Source: Adiantum capillus-veneris (taxonomy: Eukaryota; Streptophyta; Polypodiopsida; Polypodiales; Pteridaceae). Taken from it: 64,000 nt of DNA. The stretch is from contig CM043946.1 of assembly GCA_014529385.2 (NCBI GenBank), forward strand, positions 16,075,077-16,139,076, read 5' to 3'. Shown here in pieces: positions 55,068-64,000 of the stretch (its first letter is position 1; each line of letters starts with the position of its first letter). The translations under genes were made by a program, and so were the position numbers. A model generated the notes under the pieces. That model did no database searches. It was not told the DNA's origin and saw only the letters and a list, made by a program, of their open reading frames with translations.

Positions 55068-58000
55068 ATGGGTGCTGCTGACACTAATATACATGATGAT
55101 GATAATCTAGGAGATCATGGCCTTGTAGATATGGTAACTTTCAAGACTTTGGAAAATTGCCAAAGCGTACTTGAACGCAACCTCTCTGCACTCAATGCAA
55201 ATGTTACAAATCTTACGGAACTAATTGTGAAATTTATGAAGTGGCACGGTTCAAGGAAACCAAGCTCGCACGACTCAAGGAATCCAAGAGACAAGTGCTT
55301 CAGAAGATGCAGAAGGTAGCAATGCATTATTTAAGAATATCACCATCCTTGAGTTTCACGGGAAAGAGTGTAATCGCAACAAGGATGCGGTCAATACGTT
55401 TTTACACAAGTGGAGTGATATTCATAGATTGAGACACACCGCTGATATAAAGACGGCTGTGGAAAGAAGTCTATATCTTAACACTAGGTTGGTAACGTAA
55501 CAGGACATAAAAGTGTCCTTTCAGGGTTTTGAAAAAAACCTCCAAAACCATAGTAGATCCACTCCTTTGTAAAATCCTTTCATGAGGTTATAGTTCAAGG
55601 CCTACTACACATGGAAAAAATAAGAAACTTGTAAAATTTCTCATCTTTTGGTCACACCAAGCCTCCAAAGTTGATGGACAAGTACATTTTCATCAAAACA
55701 GTCATTTCTTATGTTTTGTTACATAAAAATAAGATTAGGGATTTTTGTAGGACTTGAGATAAGTTCCCTAGTTAACTTTAATGGGTTGGTGATCAGAACA
55801 TATGATTGCTTCTCACTCACTATTTTTTGTTTTGCCAAAAGAAATAGGTACAAAAAAGTTGAATTTTTACCATTCTGCAAACCTATCATCAAAGTTTCTA
55901 TAGCCACGCTCAATACAAATAATATATGCATGTTTTCGTAAGTCCCTATTGTCCTTTAGGTTCATAAGGAGCCATGGAGCATGTCAAAAGAATAATACAT
56001 CTCTTACCAAGGGGAATCTTGGGGACAAAGATGAAGTACTAAATACAGAAAACATGAAAAATTTGGGCTCAACATTATGAGTTGTAGAATCCCATAGAAA
56101 CTATTCAATATCTAGCCAAATTTGATCCTTATGACTAGATATGGTTACTACCTACAAAATGCATATAGTTGTCACAAGAAACTAACAATATTGAAAAATC
56201 TATACTTGATATACTAGAATGTTTCGTTCTCTTCTATAATTGAAAAAATCAACCATCGTTGTCTACTATGCAAAATAGGGTATTAGGTGCCCCAAAACTC
56301 AAGGAATATTAGCTTTATGTTACAATATGCGACATAGAAAATCAAAATTGCATTTGGATATCATGAAAGCCACCAAAAAAATCATAGAAGAGCTAAAATC
56401 GGCTAAAAAACAAGATTTGTAATTTGGTCATAACTTACAACTTTAACATTTATTTCTCCCTAGAGCATTAGGACATGTTGAGGACTACTAAAGATAGTTC
56501 TCTAGCATTATAGACCTCACAAACATGAATTCTAGAGTGGTATAGTTGCAAAAAGTTGAAAAAAGCCAAAAACAGGACCCATTTTTTCACACAGTTTAGG
56601 TTGTGAAATGTTGTGCAAGGACAAGGTTACAGATGGAATTGATATTCCAAAAAAATTTCGAGTTTTTTTCAGCTCATGATACAACTTTCTAGATAGATAG
56701 CACCTCAAAATCCATTTTGAAACTCTTGACATAATTCAAGGAAAATGGTCACTTAACATGACATAAAAGTGTCCCAGGACATAAAAGTGTCCCATTACCA
56801 ACCTAGTGTTAAGGGAAAGGCCTATAAGTGGTGGGTGACATTTTCAATAGATCCTCGTCCTCCGTCTTGGGCTGCGTTTCAAGCTTCTTTCTCCAAAGAG
56901 TTTTTGGACTTTAATGAAGAAGATAAGAATTGGTTAGCATGGGATGCATGCCGCATGTCTAGCCTCTCTCTCACACAGTACCTTTTGAAGTATCGGGAAA
57001 TCATATTAAAACTAGAAGGTCTAGATGAATTCCAAAAGATACGGGGTTTTAATAAGGGTCTTGACAAAGACTATTGTCTTCATGTCAAGACCCAACATCC
57101 AAAAACTCTGGAAGAAGCCATCGGTCATGCCCAAAGATATGATGATGACCAAGAGAGGAAAGGAATTTTTTCCTACTCTAAGAATAATTTTTCTAAGAGC
57201 AATGTGGCTAAGAGTCAATGGCAAGGTAGATCTCCCACACGTTCCAAGAGGAATAAGAGACAACCTACCTCTCCACGCCCACAAGAGGCTAAGAAGCCTA
57301 AGCAATCACAACATACTCCACGTGGGTCTCTCAGCACTCCTGATTTTGAGCGTGCAAAGAAACACAATTTTTGTTTTAGATGTCTTTCGGACCAACATAA
57401 CAAGAAAGGTTGTCCTCTTTTGCAAGGCAAAGAAAAGGCCATGCACACGGTGCAACGTCTCACATTGGATTTATCTCCTAAATATTGTGTCGTAGAGGTT
57501 CTTCATAGAAAAGCACAAGTGTTGTGTGCTTGCTTCAATGTGGCAGCCCACCTTTGGCCCCCATGATTTGATTCGCATGCATGGCACTATTAACGAAAAA
57601 TGTGTTCGTATTTTATTGGATGATGGTGCAACTCATAACTTCTTGAACTATAAGCTAGTCAAGAAATTGAAGCTTACATAGACTCCCTGCTCTTACAAGT
57701 ATGTGGTCGAATAGATGTCTGGCAATGATAAACAAGTATGGGACACATTATTTCAAGGGGTTGAGCTTATTGTTCAAGATAATACGATGACCCTTGACTT
57801 TCAAGTTATGAACATGGACCGTGCTCATGTAGTTTTAGGACGGGAGTGACAACTAGTTATGAACACAACTCCTTATCCTTTATAGCCAATGGTAAACATG
57901 TGCTTTTGCTTGGTGAGAAAAATATACCATCTGCACCTCTTATATGTACAACCGAGCTTTCTATTTTGCAGAAAGCAAATTTAATAGATTAAGTATTTTT

Positions 58001-58814
58001 GTGTCACTACTTGTCTTCAAGTCTTGTGAATTCTCAAGAGCAAAGTGCAGTGAATTCTAGTAATGATATGCAAAGTGCAATGAATTCTAATGATAAGCAA
58101 AGTGTTAACAAATCTAACAAGCAAAGTGCTCTCAATTTTAATTCTATAGAGCAATGAGCAACTGTTGTAAAACAAACATTTTAGGAATTACAAGATTCTC
58201 CATCCCAGCATAACTCTAGTTTACTTTCTCCTTTTGCACGGCAAAAGCTGACTCACTTACTCACGGAGTATAGTGATGTGTTCTCAAGTGATTTACCATC
58301 GGGTTTACCCCCTACACGTGATGTGCAACATGGCATAGATGTCTTTCCAGGTACTAAACCGGTGAGTAAACCATCTTATCGTATGAGTGCTAAAGAATCA
58401 AAGGAGGTTGAGAGTCAATTGGCTAACTACCTTGCCCATGGTTTCATTAGACCTAGCACTTCACCTTGGGCATCACCAATTCTATTGGTTAAAAAGAAAG
58501 ATGGTACTATGTGCATGTGCGTATATTATCGCGGATTACATGCCATAACTATCAAGAACAAGTAACCTCTGCTTTGAGTGGATTAGTTGTTTGATCAAAT
58601 CCATGGGGAAAGATATTATACAAAGATATATCTTCCTTCAGGATACCACCAGGTGCATATCCTTTTGCAAGATATCTCCAAAACTGCCTTTAGAACACGG
58701 TTTAGACATTTTGAACTTTTGGTTATACCTTTTGGTTTAATCAATGATCTAGCTACATATATGACACTCATGGATAGTGTCTTACGTCTCTATCTTGGAA
58801 AATTTGTTGTCGTT
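55068..58814 (+). pseudogene. Decayed Ty3/gypsy gag-protease-RT (gypsy-2)
   Basis: Gag starts near 55068 (MGAADTNIHDDDNLGDHGLV); after a frameshift near 55290 it reads NTFLHKWSDIHRLR up to the TTAA insertion at 55478. Beyond the insert it resumes with KGKAYKWWVTFSID, FSKEFLDFNEED and EAIGHAQRYDDDQE, ending in a CCHC knuckle (CFRCLSDQHNKKGC). The protease motif LLDDGATHNFLNYKL is near 57616-57660, then MTLDFQVMNMDRAHVVLGRE. RT covers 58278-58814 ([48 protein letters not shown]) and is cut before the catalytic YxDD by the copia LTR at 58815. Several stops occur. Integrase is absent. Confidence 0.92.
55478..56812. mobile_element. TTAA-flanked non-autonomous DNA transposon
   Basis: The element is 55482-56808 (1327 bp), with TTAA on each side (55478-55481 and 56809-56812). 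The ends CACTAGGTTGGTAA and TTACCAACCTAGTG are perfect 14-bp inverted repeats. Just inside, GGACATAAAAGTGTCC occurs once on the left (55502) and, on the right, once whole at about 56778-56793 plus a near copy at 56760-56775. With one TTAA and the element removed, the gypsy gag frame continues without a gap. The inside is AT-rich, with no transposase. TTAA duplication is the hallmark of piggyBac. The CACTA-like terminal bases would instead suggest En/Spm, but that family makes 3-bp duplications, which do not fit here. Confidence 0.88.
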
Positions 58815-59008
58815 TGTTGGGGTAAAGCCCCATGTGGCCGGTTAGGCCAGATGCCCGCCCACTATACTTATTCATTATGTACATAATAGAATAAGGGGGC
58901 TCACATGTAGAGAGTGAGTTTCAGCCCCTACAAACACAAGGTCTCCTCTTATCCTCTCTTCTCCATCGCTGCACACACACTCTCACACGCTCCTGCTCGC
59001 GTACTTCA
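58815..59008 (+). repeat. Copia 5' LTR (copia-5)
   Basis: 194 bp, TGTTGGGGTAAAG...CGTACTTCA, followed by TGGTATCAGAGC. It cuts the RT of gypsy-2. Confidence 0.8.
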
Positions 59009-59010
59009 AT

Positions 59011-59022
59011 TGGTATCAGAGC
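59011..59022 (+). other. Primer binding site of copia-5
   Basis: TGGTATCAGAGC two bases after the LTR. Confidence 0.88.
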
Positions 59023-60565
59023 TCAAGGATTGGGAGCACCATTGGAGCTCAACGGGGAAGCATGCAGAGAAGCATCAAAAACTGTAGCACGTTTTTGCAG
59101 ATCTGTTATGGCCTACCAAAACATTTTCATTCAAGCCGATTCTCCCTAATTTTGACCGGTTTTTCATCCTCTTCAACTTTATAGAAGAAAGTTTTCTCAA
59201 AATCTTCACCAATTTTGAGATACGTCACTCAGACTACCTGCACGTCTAGGGTACACAGGTGCAGATTTTTACAGATCTGTTTTGACATGTATAAACAACA
59301 CATTTCAGGTCCATTCCTGCGAGGCCCAACCGTTTTTGTGTGGTCTACAACTTTGCAGAAAGAAGTTTCTGCAAATTCTGAGCGGTTTGGAAGATATGAG
59401 CTGACAGGCTGCAAGGTATTCGAAAAGTTGAAGATTATGGATGCATATTGTGGTGATTTGCTACATTCAGAGAGCTCGGATTGAGCTTTTGTCATTCTCT
59501 TGTTTTGTGCATTGATGTTTTGCTCTCAGTGAAGAGAGTGTGGGTTGATATTTTCAACACATTTATGCACACACATTGAGAACAGTTCATGGATGTCTGC
59601 ATTCTTGTGGACTCTCAGGTTCGAGAGTGGCTTCATGATCACAGGTGATGTGCATTGACTTATGCGATTGAGCAGATTTCGGAAAGTGTGGTGCACGGAT
59701 TTGTAGAGAGATTTGCAAGCATTTATAGCATGATTGTGAGCTGAATTTTCAGCTGATTTGGATGCTCTTTGATACACATTTGGTACGTGCTTGATGCTCG
59801 TTTATATTGCCATGTGGATGCACATGATGTGCGCTTTTTGATGGATGGTATTCTTTGCCTTGCAATGGCATATGTGGACTGATTTTTATCTGTTTTGAGC
59901 ATCAATTTGTGTCACATTTTGTTTGGCTTGCATCCAAGTTTATGCTAGTTGTGCTTCGCTTGTAGAGTGCGGTTGATGCACTTTGTGTTTCGGATTACAA
60001 GATTGTTTTCCAAGTTTAAGGAGTTGAGACTTTGGGACAACTCATGTATACTTGAGTGCCGATTTTGCGCATGATTTGCTCGTGGTTTTGAGCATGTTTA
60101 TGGCATGTATGTTATTATGGTTAGATAGCCAAATATTACCGAAACTCTGCCGGATTTTTCTTGCGAGTTCATTTGTTTATGTGCATGGTTTGTAATCGTG
60201 TTTTGATTGCATTTGGCACTCAGTGGTTCCTTTGCCATAGTGTATTGGCATCGCATTGTGAGAGTGTTTGCTCACCGGATTATGTCATTTGACATACATG
60301 TGGTAATCTCTTCAGGAGGGAGATTGTTGATGATAGCTTCATCGATTACCACATAGTGCTCTTGGATTAGAGCAGGTTTTTGGCATCATTTGAGCGGTTT
60401 TGCTCACTTGTTTCGTTACATTGATCGCCATATTTGCTGATACTTCTCTTAGATAGCTTATGCCATCTTATGTTGTATTTTGACAGTACTTGGTATATGA
60501 GTTAGCCAGGCTTTGGCTATTGTCAGTTGATCGACTTGTGTTTGGTCTTGTCACAGGTTATCGCC
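59023..60565 (+). other. Long leader of copia-5, no gene
   Basis: About 1.5 kb between primer site and gag, longer than the 540-740 bp leaders of the other copia elements here. A short ORF at 59215-59484 has no known domain. TTCAGGAGGGAGATTGTTGATG near 60312-60333 looks like a polypurine tract and LTR start, so another element may be nested here. Confidence 0.45.
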
Positions 60566-61682
60566 ATGAATTTGGCATGTGCATCATTGTCAGGGTTTGT
60601 GCTTTTCCATACAAAGTTTGATGGTTCAAACTTTGAACATTGGAAAGCAAGTATGCATGATGCATTGACTCAGTTGGGCTAAGTGTTTCCACTACAGGGC
60701 ATGGATGCTAGGCCAGAGTCTATGACTCACGATGAGTGGGAGGACTTGGATGAGCTTGCACGTTCGACGATCATGTTACACCTTGGTGAGTCTGTCTATC
60801 GCATTGGTTTAGATGCATGTACAACTAGAGAGTTATGGAAAAGATTGTGCAATGCTTTTGGCACAAATGAGTCTAGAGAGATGCCTACAGTCAAAGGACG
60901 ATCTTGCAGACATAGAGATGTTGTGTGTTGGCATTGTGGTCATACAAGGCATGTACGTAGGTGTTGTTTTTGATGGATGAGACAGCGCAAGAGACAACAT
61001 AAGAGGGATGCTATCACTTTGGATGATGTGGGAGGAGATGTAGCGTATGTGGCTACGCATGACGGAGATGTCGACTTCCATGTTTACTCTTGACTTTCTT
61101 ATGTCGGTTTTTGACAACACATAACCTTCGCATTGGATACTAGATGTGAGTGCTAGGTTTCACGTCATGCCGAGTCGTGAGTGGTTTAGCACATATGCTA
61201 GTGGTATGCTTGGACATGTGTGTCTAGCTGATGGTTCAATGGATGACATAGTTGGTGCAGGAGATGTCAGACTATTGTTGCCGAGTGGTGCATCATACGT
61301 GTTGCGAGATGTACGCCATGTGCCAGGTTTGACACAGAGCTTGATCTCTGTGAGTCACTTACGAGACAGCGGATGCCAGGTATAGCTCGATGAGCACAGT
61401 TTCAGATTGTATCGTGGACAGCTAGTCATAGCTAGAGGTGCTAGTGTTGGCACAATTCATGTGATGCGAGTACGTCACGTGCGAGACGACACAATTTTTG
61501 TGAGTACGCAGCCATGCAGAGACATGAGGCATGTCTCCTTTGCGGATAGGTTGCATGATGCTCCAGTTTGTGAGCATGTTGAGCCATTGTTGAAAGGTCA
61601 ACCTTTCAACATCGCTTCCACAAAGATTCCAAATAAAGATGCTGATGAAGTGATGAAGACGAAGATGGATGCTGTAATGTGA
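60566..61682 (+). pseudogene. Decayed copia gag-protease (copia-5)
   Basis: ATG at 60566 opens MNLACASLSGF and then HTKFDGSNFEHWKASMHDAL, a copia gag start, with a TAA near 60680. It continues with ESMTHDEWEDLDELARSTIM and TRELWKRLCNAFGTNE. Much of the gag C-terminus is deleted before the knuckle CWHCGHTRHVRRCC. The protease region reads WILDVSARFHVMPSREWF, where the active-site DSGA has become DVSA, then DVRHVPGLTQSLISVSHLRD. It ends near 61682, before the integrase. Confidence 0.85.
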
Positions 61683-61808
61683 AGATACAAGCTCATGGAC
61701 ATCGTCGAATATCCCGTTATTATTATTTTGAGCCATTTTGGCCACTTTTGTAATGTTTACGGGAACTTCATATTTTAAGTCGGCAATTGTATTTTGGCCA
61801 CAGATGTT

Positions 61809-62620
61809 TGTTGGATGAGCAAAGCCAGCTCATGGTGTTGTAATTAAGCTCTATAGAAGCCTAGGGACAAATAAGGTCATTTTGGTCGGACATTAGGTTT
61901 TCTAAGGCTTAGTATATAAGCAAAAACCTAAAGCTTTGTAAAGAGACTTCTAATAATCTGATCTTTTGTGTCGTTGGGAGACTGCGCGAGAGTGAGAGAG
62001 TGTGTGTGTGCGCTACAGGAGCTACGGTGGTCGGAATCGCAAATGGAGAGCAGCAGTGTGTTGCCCACAAGGAGAGCTACACGTTGATGCTTACATCACG
62101 CGCATTCGTTTGTGTTTTGGCAGATTCACCCGCGAGCTACTTTTGGAGTTTCGGTGAGTAACTGTTGTCCGTTTTTGCATTTCAACATATCCACGTGATC
62201 AGAGAGAGTAGAGCTACACATTAGGCATTTTAGTTTTTGGAAACATCGACCTGCAAAAACCGGCCAGACATCCTACGCGTTTTCTGCACGGAGGGTATTG
62301 GGTAGTTTCTTTTTGGTCACGGACCTTAGGGAGAGTGGCCTATTGGTGTTGATAGGATATCCCTCAAGTTTCGTAACGTTGCGAGAATGTCTAATGGGCT
62401 TTTGGCTTGCGGTAGCATCATAGGAGACTCTCACATTCACAGAACCGATGGCATGTAGATTTGATATCTCTGTAGGAAGTAGTCATTAGTCGGTCGAGTA
62501 GAGGTTGACACCCTTTGCTTGCTTCCACGCGCCTGCGGGTCGAGCTTCGTCCTCAGTTGACATTATATGTTAGGTGAGTTCTCGCTATGCTGACGTCCGT
62601 GACGACGTATTCGTCCAACA
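61809..62620 (+). repeat. Gypsy 5' LTR (gypsy-3)
   Basis: 812 bp with a perfect 7-bp terminal inverted repeat TGTTGGA...TCCAACA. A TATA box (TATATAAG) is at 61913-61920 and the primer site follows at 62621. The element runs beyond the window. Copia-5 remains end about 125 bp to the left, and that gap holds nothing I recognise. Confidence 0.8.
61913..61920 (+). promoter_or_regulatory. TATA box of gypsy-3 LTR
   Basis: TATATAAG about 100 bp into the LTR, followed by AAAACCTAAAGC. Confidence 0.55.
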
Positions 62621-62640
62621 TTGGCACCGCTGCCGGGGAC
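62621..62640 (+). other. Primer binding site of gypsy-3
   Basis: TTGGCACCGCTGCCGGGGAC is very close to the TGGCGCCGTTGCCGGGGA site of Tat/Athila-type gypsy elements in plants. It is unlike the tRNA-Met site of the other elements here. Confidence 0.85.
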
Positions 62641-64000
62641 GAGGGCCCTAAGTAGGTGACCGAGACTAGTCCTTGAGGATAGAGGTCCCTCTAGCTTGCC
62701 AGAGTACTATTTTACATTTAGATAGGATCAGAGGGTGGTGGACTCTCTAGTTCTTAGGAGGAGTCTAGGGAGCATGTGTCTAGCCTGGATCTTCCGTCTT
62801 AGGTAGTATTAGGTAATAGTAGGTTGTGGTGTAGAGAGTAGGAGTTGGAGTGGTAGATGTGGTGGTAGGTTGACTTGAGAGTCCGTGTGAGGCTAGGAAG
62901 CAGCCAAGACATCAAAATCACCATCTCACATGATGAGTAGGAGTAGGGTAAGTAGGATATCTTGATTGATGATCTAGAGTACTTTATGCATGTCTTATTT
63001 GCTATTAGGCTCATCAGAGAAGTGGAAAACGCTAAGTAGGAAAGACAGTAAATTGTGTTTGGAAGCTGATTTGAAGTCCAAAAGTTTCTGTGATTATTAC
63101 TGAGAGCTCTACAGAGCATAGGGAGTACTACTACCAGAAAAAATTTGCATTTTAAGACAGTAGACATCCTACGCATAGGATGTCTCCAGGGCACTTTTGG
63201 CAGGGAATTTGGGGAAATTGAGGTTACCAGTGGGTTCAGAGGGTAGGTTTTACACTAGTAACATATTGACTTGGGTGTTTTTCCTTATTTTTGTTGACCA
63301 AAAGCCAAAAGGCGGAGGCAGAAAACGTAAAATTTCAGAAAAGGCTTAAATTGAGTGATTTTTGCATGTTTTTGCAATTGTGGAGCATACTTGCACTTGC
63401 TGAGAGCACAAGGAAGCATCAGGGACACTTCAGTCTGAAAAAATAAGCAGTAGACATCCTACGCGTAGGATGTCTACTACAGGGTGATCTGGGCACTTTT
63501 TTGAAAATCTGAGGTTACCAGTGTGTTTAGAAGGTAGGTTCTACCCTATCTTCACCTGGAAAGTGAAAATTTGACCAAATTTTGACAGATCAAAGCCAAA
63601 AGACGAGAATTGCCAGACATCCTACCCAAATTGTGTCCAAAGTCTAATTTTGAGACCAAACCATAGGATGACTCCAAAGGCATGTTCTAAATGTTGTATT
63701 GAGTGCATGTGATAAATTTCATCTCATTTGGGTCAGTGAAAGGAAGATTGAACAGACTTTAGCATTTTTGACTGAAAAGGCAAGAAAAGCTAGTTTTGGG
63801 GTCTTTTGATATCCAAAATCAAATCTAAGCATACCAGGGTTGCTGAAGACTAGGGGAATCTTTGGTCCAAGTTTGGGTTCATTCTGAGCAAAAAGACATC
63901 CTACGCGTAGGATGTCTATTGCATAATTCTGAAACCAAAATTCTACTGTGACTATACCATGCTGTCATATAGCCTTAGATAAGCCTCCTAGGAAAATTTG
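62641..64000 (+). other. Repeat-rich leader of gypsy-3
   Basis: No clean ORF. From about 63150 diverged units repeat (GAGGTTACCAGTG with AGGTAGGTT-like sequence near 63217 and 63502; AAAGCCAAAAG near 63300 and 63592). Perfect or near-perfect palindromes centred on CTACGCGTAG lie at 63162-63185, 63449-63478 and 63894-63917, with half-sites near 62265 and 63613. Confidence 0.7.
63449..63478. repeat. 30-bp perfect palindrome
   Basis: AGTAGACATCCTACG is followed by its exact inverse complement, with no spacer. The core 24 bp recur at 63894-63917 (perfect) and 63162-63185 (one mismatch). Confidence 0.95.

Noticed and set aside
55478-56812. CACTA (En/Spm) transposon reading of the TTAA element
   Set aside because: The ends start CACTA, but En/Spm makes 3-bp duplications; the bases flanking here (TAA left, TTA right) do not match as 3 bp while TTAA matches exactly as 4 bp.
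63162-63917. CRISPR-like array from evenly spaced palindromes
   Set aside because: Only three copies, spacing of 290 and 442 bp, plant retroelement context, and no cas genes.

Overview
The window is nuclear DNA of a land plant and is almost entirely transposable elements. The signs are many Ty1/copia and Ty3/gypsy retroelements with tRNA-Met-type primer sites (TGGTATCAGAGC), L1-type LINEs, long simple repeats and no bacterial gene layout. One host gene can be supported, an OTUD6-type OTU deubiquitinase exon at 36.4-37.3 kb. A non-LTR, Penelope-like reverse transcriptase of a kind not usual in flowering plants makes a fern, lycophyte or other non-angiosperm plausible. That placement is inference.

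Layout. 1-14.5 kb is a nested stack. The 3' part of a gypsy chromovirus (2301-14528) is split by two copia elements on the minus strand (2677-8074, TSD AGAAT; 9055-14345, TSD AGTGA) and abutted on the left by a long LTR (1122-2300). 15.0-17.4 kb holds a solo LTR of that same long-LTR family (TSD GTGAG) and a copia 5' LTR with its primer site. 17.4-23.6 kb is a minus-strand LINE, broken by a 5'-truncated long-LTR element (about 18.4-20.4 kb) and by a 331-bp SINE-like insert (TSD of 14 bp). 24230-29525 is a young, complete copia element (TSD CTGGT) with one intact 1370-codon gag-pol ORF; it is a sister copy of the broken element at 2677-8074. 29.5-35.7 kb holds LTR relics and a plus-strand LINE. 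36.4-38.0 kb is the OTU gene exon and its 3' region. 38-41.4 kb is non-coding and rich in microsatellites. 41.4-45.0 kb is a decayed copia pol. 45.8-49.2 kb is the Penelope-like RT relic with an unrecognised N-terminal region. 50.2-51.8 kb is a copia gag with its LTR. 53.1-54.6 kb is a cluster of fold-back repeats. 55.0-58.8 kb is a decayed gypsy gag-pro-RT split by a 1327-bp TTAA-flanked element. 58.8-61.7 kb is a decayed copia, and from 61.8 kb a gypsy 5' LTR, primer site and repeat-rich leader run off the window.

The items most worth following are the Penelope-like relic, the TTAA-flanked element whose removal reconnects the gag frame, the repeated 24-30 bp perfect palindromes in the leader of the last gypsy element, a set of 96-121 bp tandem duplications in unrelated elements, and a motif array plus conserved hairpin in the leader of the long-LTR family. 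Boundaries given with a TSD are firm. Those without are approximate.
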